Below, piece after piece: positions 10,869 to 18,338 of a stretch of 18,338 bases of DNA. Made by a program: the position numbers and the translations under genes. The stretch's first letter is position 1; each line of letters opens with the position of its first letter. This DNA is from Physocladia obscura (taxonomy: Eukaryota > Chytridiomycota > Chytridiomycetes > Chytridiales > Chytriomycetaceae), in assembly GCA_027596945.1 (NCBI GenBank), contig JADGJH010000457.1, forward strand, positions 1 to 18,338, given 5' to 3'. The notes below the pieces were generated by a model that worked only from the letters and a program-made list of their open reading frames with translations, did no database searches and was not told where the DNA came from.

Positions 10869-13800
10869 TCAAAATACTGAACCTAACGCCTCAAACCATT
10901 GCAAATACGAATGATCTAGTTCAACTGCCCTTCTGAATTCGTCCAAAGTTATAAATTCAGAGTTCGCAGCACCTGCAGCAACAAATCTGACACAAAATTG
11001 CGACAGATCAGAAGAAAGAAAAGGACGATCACAAAAGAACTTACGTTCTTTCCACCATTTCTTCAATTGCATCTTGGCTCATGGCTTCAATGACTGGCAG
11101 TTGTTGCTCTTCTACAGCCGCGCCTGCGACAAATAATCCGCCACTTCCCGCACTTCCTAACAACAAATCTTCAAACGGACTAACAGGACTCTGCCATCCA
11201 GAGCCATCCACATTATTAGCACTGGCAAAAACTGCGCCACTAGCTCCTATACTTCCTGAACCATTGCCACCATCGCGATACATCCCCCGCAGTGACACAT
11301 TCGACCGCCGACGCAACGCCTGTACTTCCTGTAACGCGCGTGTTCCTCGCGTCAACAATCCACCACCCACAGTAGTTGTGGTCGTAGTTGTTGATATCGT
11401 GCCACTCAATCGACCAACGTTCGGCGGGAGGAGCATTGCCGTTGGTGTCATATATGTAGGACTTACGCTACGTGCACTTGTGATACTTCCTGTTGGGCTG
11501 GCACTACGACGAGGCGGAGGCGGCGCCGATACCATATTACTGTTGCTACCTCCGGCACTACCGCCAATGCCACCGTTATTGTGGTATGGATTATAGTAGT
11601 CTTCAGATGTCTCATGTATGGTTGATGGAAGCTTTCCTTTCATGGTCTTGCCGTAACCAACATCAATCGCGAGACCAGAAGATGAGGGTGCAGGTGTTAG
11701 AATCGAAGAAGAAAAGTTTGTTTGCGGCGGAGCTCCTATCGAAGTTGTACTGCTACTGCTGTTGTTTCGTACTGGTGAAAAAACTTGGGATGGCGATGCT
11801 ATTGATGCTGATGCCACACTACCTGCAGAGGTAATGGACAGACGGGCTGCAAAAGGATTGGCAGATACTGCCGACATTATGGGAGGTTTGCTGCTGCTGC
11901 TGCTGCTGATATTAACGCCACTATCATTATTACTGGTCGGGACGGTGTTGATATGTAAAGATGTGTTACCCCCACCGTTATTATCATCGCCTATTGTTCC
12001 TTCATTTCCTCGTATCTTAAGGTGTGTTTGATCTTCGTCTCCTTGTACTCCACCACCCGCACTTGGAATAGGTGCCGTAAAACTTGCGCTAACTGGTTTC
12101 GCCGCCTCATCATCAAAAGTATCCATCATTTCCTGTTCAACTGTTTTGACAAAATCGCGAACGAGTTGCATAGAGAGATAGAAGTAGGCTTTAAACATTT
12201 GATGCAGTTCTTGTCGAGATATTTGGCCATCGTTGTTAAGATCATACCCTTTGAACGCATCTTTTTTTTTTTTTAAATTAAAACAAAAAGTATCAACACC
12301 AAATCACTCAACTCTCAATTCTTTCATCCAAACTTCCTTTTATCATTACTCCAAGGCCAAGCACAAATTCTTTGAAACTAATACACTCGTCCGCATCTTG
12401 ATCGAAAAATGAGAAAATACGATCTGTGATAAGATTTTTTTCTTTTCCAAGGGCACCAAGGCATTGATCGAAGGTTTCGCGAGTAATTCCTCCGGGTCCA
12501 TCGGCTGTGGGTGGAATAGTTGCCAGCGAAAGAAATTGTTCGAACAGGGCTTGAATTTCCACAGCTTCGACTGTACAACAAAACAAACAAAACAAAGAAA
12601 CAGAACAGCATTCAACGATTTAAAAAATAAATAGAAGAAATAAAACTTTACAATGCGATATGTTGACTAATTTTTGTACTTCTTCATCGCGATTCCACGT
12701 TACAATTTCTTTTCCAGGATACATGACAGGTGCACCAGTTCCGCGCAAGTTGGCATGTGGCGCAAGAGGAATACGGATTTTGATAAAAGCGTGAGTTTTC
12801 GTGTGAACATCGCCCAAATTTTCACAAGAGTCACACAAATCATAATCTGGGCAGTTCAGGCAATGATATCGGATTCCGCGTATAGGTTGTGCACCACAAT
12901 GATTGCATGTTACGCCGCGATGAACGAAACCGTCTGCAAAAAAATAAAAAGGTATAATAAAATCAAAAAGTGGAAAACGATGAGGATAACAAATAGAATT
13001 AAATACCTTTTTTTGCTTGATCTTCTGAGATTGAATACAAAAGTGAAACTAAATTTTTGCACTCAGTGACATTTTCAAGAAATCTGGAATCCGTATTAAA
13101 AATGTTATCTTCATTGTCATTTTCTTCTTCGTCGCTATCATCTTCGTTATTCAAGTTTGTCCCAGCCAGTGCTTGATCTAATTCGCTAAGCAGTTTGTCT
13201 ATATCAATTGGAAGGTTCGTTGAATCGGATTCCATATCATCAGGATGTACAGCGATCGATGGAGCTGGCACAGGTACGGGAGGTACGGGGAGCACCAGAG
13301 ATGAAGGAGAAACAGGTGACGAAACGGGTGAAGAAACATCGTTATGATTATGAGTGCGTTGCGGTGTGAGATTTGGTGTGGCCGACACAATTAATGGAGA
13401 TGAGCTGGACGATGGTGAGGACGATGAAGGAATAAAAACTCCGAGACGCGGAGGCTGCGGGGATTGCGAAGTGGAAGCTGTCGATGCGACAGGTGATGTT
13501 GCTATAGATTCTAGATCTCCGGCGCTGGTTTCCGAAAGTGGTGTTATTTCTGTATTTACAGTTTCGAGATGTATGGCAGTTTCAATCGAATTTGTTGTAA
13601 TAGTTGCCACGTTTGCTCCTGAATTTGCTGGCATTGGTGTTGGCGACGGCAGCGGCGATGATGTCGACATAGACGCGGTTGATACACGGCGTTCGAGTTG
13701 ACGTAGCAGTTGCGAGACTTCAACACGGCGGCGGCGGCGCGCTTCACTCTGTCGTTGTGCAAGTAAATCCCTGAATATGGATTGTTATTTAGATTTTACG

Positions 13801-14198
13801 AAGTAGAAAACCAACCTTGTATGGCTGCGTCGTGGAGGTGGTACAATCGGAGTGTTTGCTTCGTGTTGCTGCTGCTGCTGTAGTTGTTGCTGCTGTTCGT
13901 TGAGTTGATCAGCTGTATCAAAAGCATCAACACTGGAACCAAAACGAACAGCGTCAAAGTGAGCCTGCAACTCAGCGGCAGTTTGCTTTTCCGTTTGTAT
14001 TAGCATTTGAGTTTGCGTTTGCGTTTGAGTTGTTTCGGCTGGCGCCAAAGTTTGTGCTGATTCCAACAGCAACAACCCAGCAGCAACTCCAAGCACAAGG
14101 TAACCGGCCGCATACGCACTACTGCTTCCCGTTGCCACTCCCACTCCAAATAGTCCAGCTGCCAACCCAAACGCGTTCTGCGCATCTTCCTTCCCCAT
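10869..14198 (-). CDS. Membrane-anchored EF-hand and ZZ-type zinc finger protein (fungal family)
   Basis: Six exons (14198-13816, 13770-13007, 12933-12652, 12570-12313, 12260-11045, 10986-10869) join to 1006 residues. About residues 28-48 form a hydrophobic segment rich in Ala/Leu/Gly, a likely membrane anchor. A Gln-rich stretch follows near 100-112, then an Arg-rich helix and a long Ser/Pro-rich disordered region. A textbook ZZ finger has Cys 392, 395, 407, 410, 416, 419 and His 426/430 (TCNHCG, YHCLNCPDYDLCDSC). EF-hand loops are at 533-544 (DQDADECISFKE) and 569-580 (DLNNDGQISRQE). A degenerate loop at 973-984 lacks the acidic ligands, and about 330 residues of Ser/Gly/Thr-rich sequence separate it from the previous hand. 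This order matches uncharacterised fungal EF-hand/ZZ proteins. Calcium binding by the two good loops and protein or peptide recognition by the ZZ finger are inferred from the families. The cellular role is unknown. Confidence 0.85.
11888..11909 (+). repeat. CTG/CAG trinucleotide repeat encoding poly-Ser
   Basis: About seven units of (tgc)n on the plus strand. On the minus strand they are AGC codons giving a run of Ser in the disordered insert of the EF-hand/ZZ gene. It is a coding microsatellite and probably length-variable. Confidence 0.85.
13866..13902 (+). repeat. Gln-codon repeat (CAG/CAA) in the EF-hand/ZZ gene
   Basis: Imperfect (ctg)/(ttg) repeats, read on the minus strand, encode runs of four and five Gln separated by Leu (about residues 100-112). 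The interruptions by Leu and the mixed codons argue against a young pure expansion. Confidence 0.75.
14005..14033 (+). repeat. 6-bp minisatellite encoding Thr-Gln repeats
   Basis: Near-identical hexamers (gtttga/gtttgc) read on the minus strand as alternating Thr and Gln codons (TQTQTQTQ) just after the predicted membrane segment of the EF-hand/ZZ protein. Confidence 0.75.
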
Positions 14199-14265
14199 TC
14201 TGTCACCCCTTTTATTTTATTTGTGAGAAAGCAGTAAAATATGAACTTTTCCTGTTATGTGTATT
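14199..14265 (-). promoter_or_regulatory. 67-bp spacer: mL49 3' end and EF-hand/ZZ leader
   Basis: These tandem minus-strand genes are separated by 67 bp between the mL49 stop and the next ATG. Two overlapping minus-strand AATAAA hexamers (plus-strand tttatt at 14211-14216 and 14216-14221) lie only 12-23 nt upstream of the EF-hand/ZZ ATG. The mL49 message would therefore be cleaved at or inside the first codons of the next gene, whose promoter must overlap mL49. Confidence 0.6.
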
Positions 14266-14707
14266 TCATAAGCCTCGTACAGTAAAATAATCTCGTACGG
14301 CAAACAACTGATCGCCCTTTAAGTGTATATTTCCGCTACGTAGATTAACTTTTCCCTCAATTTTCAAGTCTGCTGTGAGATCTTGGAGCAACAGCTAATT
14401 TATCAGTCAGATTCATCCAACTAGATTTCCGCCAAATAGCACGAAAAAAAGAAACGAAGCCAACCTGTGGATTTCCGATTATGCGCCTAATAATTGTTTC
14501 CTTGATTTGGTTGTGGGAACGGCGGTAATCACGGTATACAGGCAGCCATCCGCTGACAACGACTCGCTTGACAGACCATTGCGTCGGCAGTTCTTTCTTC
14601 AAAGCGACGGGGACGGTCGATTCCGGGACTGCTTTCGAAACTGATTTCGATATTGATGCCGATGCTCGCGCGGCGACCGCCATTGTTGTCGAAAAGTGTC
14701 GGACCAT
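14266..14707 (-). CDS. IMG2: Mitochondrial large ribosomal subunit protein mL49 (IMG2 family)
   Basis: Exon 1 is 14707-14465 and exon 2 is 14394-14266. Joined they give 123 residues. The basic, Ser/Ala-rich start (MVRHFSTTMAVAARASAS) looks like a mitochondrial presequence; a second Met at residue 9 could also be used. The core has the family pattern GWLPVYRDYRRS, then IIRRIIGNPQ, and after the intron a C-terminal KVNLRSGNIHLKGD followed by VRDYFTVRGL. The family is a structural protein of the mitoribosome large subunit. The acceptor was chosen at ttag (14396-14395) because it is the only one nearby that joins the phase-0 donor (gttggc, 14464) to the conserved frame. The ATG is only 28 bp from the divergent OXNAD1-like ATG. 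Confidence 0.85.
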
Positions 14708-14735
14708 TTTTCTTTTCAGCCAAAAAGAAAACCAA
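14708..14735. promoter_or_regulatory. 28-bp gap between divergent start codons of two mitochondrial genes
   Basis: Only 28 bp lie between the mL49 ATG (minus) and the OXNAD1-like ATG (plus). This is too short for a core promoter plus two leaders, so the transcripts must overlap or use downstream starts. The plus strand has a pyrimidine tract and cag (tttttcttttcag, 14707-14719) that resembles a splice acceptor and could end a 5' UTR intron of the OXNAD1-like gene. Confidence 0.55.
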
Positions 14736-16006
14736 ATGCATTCGCTTTCTGTTTGCTTCGTAGCGAGGAGTTTATTCCAATGCTTGGCTCAATATCCGCG
14801 TGGTGTTAGCTATTCCTCATATTCGAAAACTATTGCTGCCAACATGCGCGCTGCCACGCCAGAACAAGATCATGTACGTATGTTTCTCGTTTTTCTGCCA
14901 GATTGTTTGATTCGTCCTAATATTGCTTGTACTCCGTTCGATTGGAATTTTCATCCCTTCGGTCACATTTGATTCAATGACTCCAGACAATCGGGTCTCC
15001 AATCGTAAAGGCATCACTTTTACACATCCAAGACGCTGCTCCAGCAGTGAAAACTTTCACCTTTGAAGTTTCTGAAACTCTCAATAGATTCGATGACCGA
15101 AATGCTCATTTTTATTTTAAACCTGGCCAGTGGGTCGAATGTAGTTTGCCATCTTTCCTTTTTTTTCCTCAATGCAATAAATATCTGACAAATGTTTTAG
15201 TATCGTTACCATCCACAGCTCACAAAACACGGTTTTCAATTTCAAGTCCCCCGCCTCTTGTTCAGCCTCCAATCTCGCCCAAAAGTCATAAACTGCCACA
15301 AATCACGCAATTCCAAATCACTGTTAAGGACGCTTACCAAAATCCAATTGTTAAATACCTGCATGATCGAAGTCGTGTACCTGGAGACTTCTTGTATGCT
15401 CAAGTTGGTGGCACATTTTTTTATAAGCCGCTATCTGCCATCACCGCCGCAAAAACAACCGAAAAAATCTTGCTTATTGCCGGCGGGGTAGGAATTGCAC
15501 CGCTCATGAGTATGCTTGAATTTCTTGTTGCAGAGGAAGAAGCAGAACGACTGGACACCAGTGAAAATCAAGCGCGGCCAAAGAAAAATGTCACATTAAT
15601 ATACAGTGTTCAGGACGAACGTGACGTTTTGTTTTCTCAACGGCTTGAAGAACTCAGCACAAAATATCGTCAGAACTCCGTAAGAATGTCAAGACTTGTT
15701 ATTGATGTACAATACTTTGTGACGCGATATGCAGCAAGAAAACATCATAGTTGGGACGGTAGCGCTCACAACGCTGTGCTCAGCAATGATTCAAAGGAAA
15801 TTGACAGTACATTAGTGAAAAAGTACTATGGCACATATATCACTCCACGGCTCTTAAGCGACTATATCAGTAGTGCTGACACAACTCCAGATAATACTGT
15901 TGTGTATATGTGTGGACCAGAATCATTGGAACGCGCTGTGTATGGTTATTTTAGTCAACTCGAATTTCCTCTTTCGAACCTGTTTTTTGAACGATGGTGG
16001 AAATAG
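14736..16006 (+). CDS. OXNAD1: OXNAD1-like FAD/NAD(P)-binding oxidoreductase, probably mitochondrial
   Basis: Three exons (14736-14873, 14987-15140, 15201-16006) join to 365 residues; human OXNAD1 is about 312. The first about 35 residues are rich in Ser, Arg, Tyr and Ala with few acidic residues, as in a mitochondrial presequence. The ferredoxin-reductase fold is clear: YFKPGQWVE and RFSISSPP (FAD site, about residues 108-115), GGVGIAPLMSML (NAD(P) pyrophosphate loop, about 192-203), and a C-terminal VYMCGPESLERAV ending FFERWWK, the aromatic terminus of this family. The substrate and electron acceptor are not established for the family. Both introns have GT-AG ends. Intron 2 is exactly 60 nt and has no in-frame stop, so retention would insert 20 residues. 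The stop lies 25 bp before the next gene's ATG. Confidence 0.87.
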
Positions 16007-16031
16007 CAAAAATAAAAATAAAAATAAAAAG
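16007..16031 (+). terminator. A-rich 25-bp spacer with three overlapping-phase AATAAA signals
   Basis: The spacer is a (aaaaat)n hexamer repeat with perfect AATAAA at 16011-16016, 16017-16022 and 16023-16028. It sits directly between the OXNAD1-like TAG and the ATG of the ARM-repeat gene. It would serve as the poly(A) signal of the first gene and at the same time as the immediate leader of the second. Confidence 0.65.
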
Positions 16032-18338
16032 ATGCCGTTTAACCTTACACAGCTTGAAGCAATGCAGCCCACCGATGGTGCGTCAAAGATTATTATTGTA
16101 TTGCAAAATTGCTGTGTAAAAACATGGAGCAATAAATACAAGAACTCACGCAATTCATGCCAGAACTATCGCGATTGGCAATTTCCGAAAACGCCGAAAC
16201 TCTGAAAAATATACGCGAGACGCTTGCCGACCCCGAAACAGACAGCAAAACTGCCGCGGGAGCGGCAATGCTACTTGCGGAGACAGCGAAAAGCCGTTCG
16301 TATTTATTTCAGTAAAGTCAGCCTTTGAATGTGACCTTAAATACCTCTGTGTATTAAAAACAGAGGAGGCTCGCAAACCACTTTTAGAAGCCGGTGTTCT
16401 TGATCCACTTGTCTCGTTACTCCGACTTTCCGCTCCGAAAATCTCGTTCCTAAACGCGAATTTAGAAACAAATGCGCTTTCTTTGCAGATTCTTCGGGTA
16501 TTGGGAAACATGTGTTATGACAACGGTATATCTTGCTCTTCTTATTATTGTTTGCCATTTTCATCTCTCTTTTTCCTCGATTGCGTTGTTTAATTTGATA
16601 AAATAGAGGATAATCGTGATGCTCTGCTCGAAATTCCTGGGACATTTGCTGCCATCACAAAGTGTCTCGATTCTTCTGATGAAAAATTGCTTACTATTGG
16701 ATGCGGGGCTCTTTTGAATATAACTATGGATAATGGCTTGTATTTTTGTTTTGTATGTGTGTTATATTATCTTTTAACATATTTATGTTTCACAGAGGCA
16801 GCACAGACACAGGTTCTTGAAGCAAATGGAGCTAAAAAACTTCTCGATATTATGAATCTCGCGTATCAAGAAACAACAAGAGACTTGTACTCTCCCTCTT
16901 TGACGTTGTCTTCTTTGTCGGCTTTGCTGAATTTAGTAGAAATAGGTATTTTTTTAAATTTTCGAGTGCAAATATAAAACCACTATTATATATTTTAGAG
17001 AAAGGAATTCAAGATATTCTTTCTACTAACAGCCTTGGCCCGCTTTTTCGCGTCTTGAAAGTTCAGCACACAATCATTTTGTCCCACGTTGTAACTGAGG
17101 AAAAATACACTAATGCCCTTGAAATAATGGATGTGCTTGTTTCTATTTTGGAGTTTTTGGGAGAGAATGGTTTGAAGTTGCTTCTTTTTTTTTTTTTTTT
17201 TTTGTTGTTGTTTTGCCAAACAAGTAATTTTTATTAGATACTATTCAACGAGAAATTGTTTCGCAAAATTTTTTAAACGTTCTTTTGGATTTTGTCGACC
17301 ATCGGAGTGTCTATGTCTTCCCCCATTCAAATGACGATGGAAGTATTCAACCGCTCAATTACACTGAGATTCTGAAGCGAATTAGTAGGATTGTAACTCT
17401 TGTCACAATGAACGGTATTGCTTGTTTGACTTGTTTTTTTTTTGTTTTTTCTTCGCCTTACTTTAAAAATTTTTAGACAACAATATGATTGACATACCAA
17501 AACATGCGGATTATATGGCTCGATTCAGAAGGTGGATGACACTCGGAATTCATACTGGGAAGGAAATCGAGGAAGATGATATTCGAATGAACGGAGCATT
17601 ATGTATTGGAAACTTGGCGCGAAGTGACGAAGCTTGTTCGGTTCTAATTAAGGAGTACAATGTTGGTGTTTCATTGCTGGAATTACTCACAATGGAGACT
17701 GAGCGTGTTAAGACTGGGAGTGCAGCAATTAGTTCAGCGGACGGTGATATTGATGCCAGCGGAGTAGGTATCAATGCGATCAGAAGTAGCGTCAAAGTTA
17801 TTCATGCTGTAGTCGGGGCTTTTAAAAATTTGTCAATTGCTGGTATGATTCACTTTTATTTGTCCAATTGGCTAATTTCGTGAATTTTAATAATTCGTTC
17901 TGAGTTTAGTCAACGAGAGGAAATCATTAGGAGCTCTTGGAATAATCAAGCCAATCTCCTCATTGCTCGATTTAGATGTTATTAATCCTGTTCATTTTTC
18001 TTGTATTGGCGTTTTGAAGAATTTGTGTTCTGGTGGAAACGGTTAGATAATTTATTAAAATTTTTATACCCTCACACCTTATTTTTTTTTTCTCTATTGC
18101 AGAGCTAAATGCATTCAGAATTGTAACGGGAATTGAACCAGCTCCAGACGTCACGAAAGTTGCGCAGCTAACCATTGATTCGGTGACACCACAAAGCAAA
18201 ACTCCGTTGACCAAATTGATAAAATATATCTGGAAAGCGACTGGAGATAATTTGACCAACGTTCGAAATGAAGGCGGGCGCGTTATTGTCAATATAATTC
18301 GAACAGCACATCTAGCAGGAGGATTTAAATTTAATTGA
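16032..18338 (+). CDS. RAP1GDS1: RAP1GDS1/SmgGDS-like armadillo-repeat protein (possibly 3' partial)
   Basis: Ten exons: 16032-16077, 16143-16295, 16364-16525, 16607-16735, 16796-16945, 16999-17169, 17238-17414, 17477-17842, 17910-18041 and 18103-18338. They join to 573 residues and a TGA at the very edge of the window. Armadillo repeats run through the protein. SmgGDS-like landmarks are LLEAGVLDPLVSLL, LRVLGNMCYDN, KLLTIGCGALLN, GALCIGNLARSDEAC and EGGRVIVNIIR. Animal members are cytosolic chaperones/exchange factors for prenylated small GTPases (RhoA, Rap1, Rac); the same role is inferred here. All nine introns are phase 1, mostly at repeat boundaries. In homologues about 130 residues follow the last motif, so the terminal GGFKFN-TGA is suspect and the gene may continue by an intron I cannot place. 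The ATG lies 25 bp after the preceding stop. Confidence 0.8.
16736..16795 (+). other. Probable GC-AG intron 4 of the ARM-repeat gene (60 nt)
   Basis: Splicing from G|gcttgt (16736) to cacag|AG (16795/16796) gives MDN-E-AAQTQ. That restores the pattern seen at the neighbouring boundaries (CYDN|E, GEN|D) and keeps phase 1. The alternative GT-AG intron (gtatgt at 16753 to cagag at 16797, 45 nt, phase 0) leaves GLYFCF in the protein. Both 60-nt and 45-nt versions keep the frame, and the unspliced sequence has no stop. Confidence 0.6.
17185..17203 (+). repeat. 19-nt poly(T) run in intron 6 of the ARM-repeat gene
   Basis: An uninterrupted T19 lies near the donor end of the intron (17170-17237), about 34 nt from the acceptor, so it is displaced from the usual polypyrimidine position. 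It is a probable site of length polymorphism or assembly error, but with no effect on coding. Confidence 0.85.

Noticed and set aside
11081..11596. Long plus-strand open frame opposite the EF-hand/ZZ gene
   Set aside because: It is the antisense of the Ser/Gly/Thr-rich insert. Low-complexity codons leave few stops on the other strand, and the minus-strand frame joins cleanly into a recognised domain protein.
12674..13069. 131-codon plus-strand frame across 12674-13069
   Set aside because: It is the antisense shadow of the ZZ exon and the adjacent intron, with no recognisable protein features.
14381..14443. Alternative mL49 introns with donors at 14442 or 14421 and acceptor at 14382
   Set aside because: They keep the frame but add residues not expected in the family. 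The phase-0 junction to 14394 gives a shorter and better match.
14382..14464. Unspliced mL49 reading frame ending in SRLEN
   Set aside because: It loses the conserved C terminus. Splicing 14464-14395 restores LRSGNIHLKGD in frame.
1..18338. tRNA genes, rRNA, transposons, CRISPR arrays, horizontally acquired islands
   Set aside because: None was seen. Nearly all sequence is accounted for by seven conserved eukaryotic genes with similar intron style and composition.

Overview
The window is eukaryotic nuclear DNA, most likely from an early-diverging (chytrid-like or related zoosporic/mucoromycote) fungus. The basis is many short spliceosomal introns (about 45-140 nt), very tight gene spacing, a fungal-type EF-hand/ZZ protein, and a RAP1GDS1/SmgGDS-like ARM protein, which I recall as animal-like and uncommon in Dikarya. 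The fungal placement is an inference; the introns and gene identities are read directly. No prokaryotic operon, CRISPR array, transposon, rRNA or tRNA gene was seen.

Layout, left to right. (1) 37-5583 (+): MOT1/BTAF1 Snf2-family ATPase, with its 5' end outside the window. (2) 5622-9633 (-): CTR9, the TPR scaffold of the Paf1 complex, 16 exons, convergent with MOT1. (3) 9634-10032: the only sizeable intergenic region, a divergent promoter. (4) 10033-10814 (+): ribosomal protein uS4 (RPS9), three exons. (5) 10869-14198 (-): a 1006-residue protein with an N-terminal hydrophobic segment, a ZZ zinc finger and EF-hands. (6) 14266-14707 (-): mitochondrial ribosomal protein mL49 (IMG2 family). (7) 14736-16006 (+): an OXNAD1-like FAD/NAD(P) oxidoreductase with a probable mitochondrial presequence. 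(8) 16032-18338 (+): a RAP1GDS1/SmgGDS-like armadillo protein of ten visible exons, probably continuing past the window edge. I joined the exons by hand. Every gene closes in frame, which is strong internal support for the models.

The genes do not form one pathway. MOT1 and CTR9 act in Pol II transcription, uS4 in cytosolic translation, and mL49 and OXNAD1 are both predicted mitochondrial and share a 28-bp divergent start region. The arrangement is very compact: gaps between coding regions are 38, 399, 54, 67, 28 and 25 bp. Several poly(A) hexamers lie in the leader of the next gene or against a convergent neighbour, so overlapping transcripts are expected.

The most notable structural signal is in the last gene. 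All nine introns are in phase 1, and eight of them fall at the same position of successive armadillo repeats, so most internal exons encode one repeat. One of these introns appears to be a GC-AG intron whose length is a multiple of three and which contains no in-frame stop. I found no evidence for a wholly new biological system. The window is a dense block of conserved housekeeping genes with interesting gene architecture.
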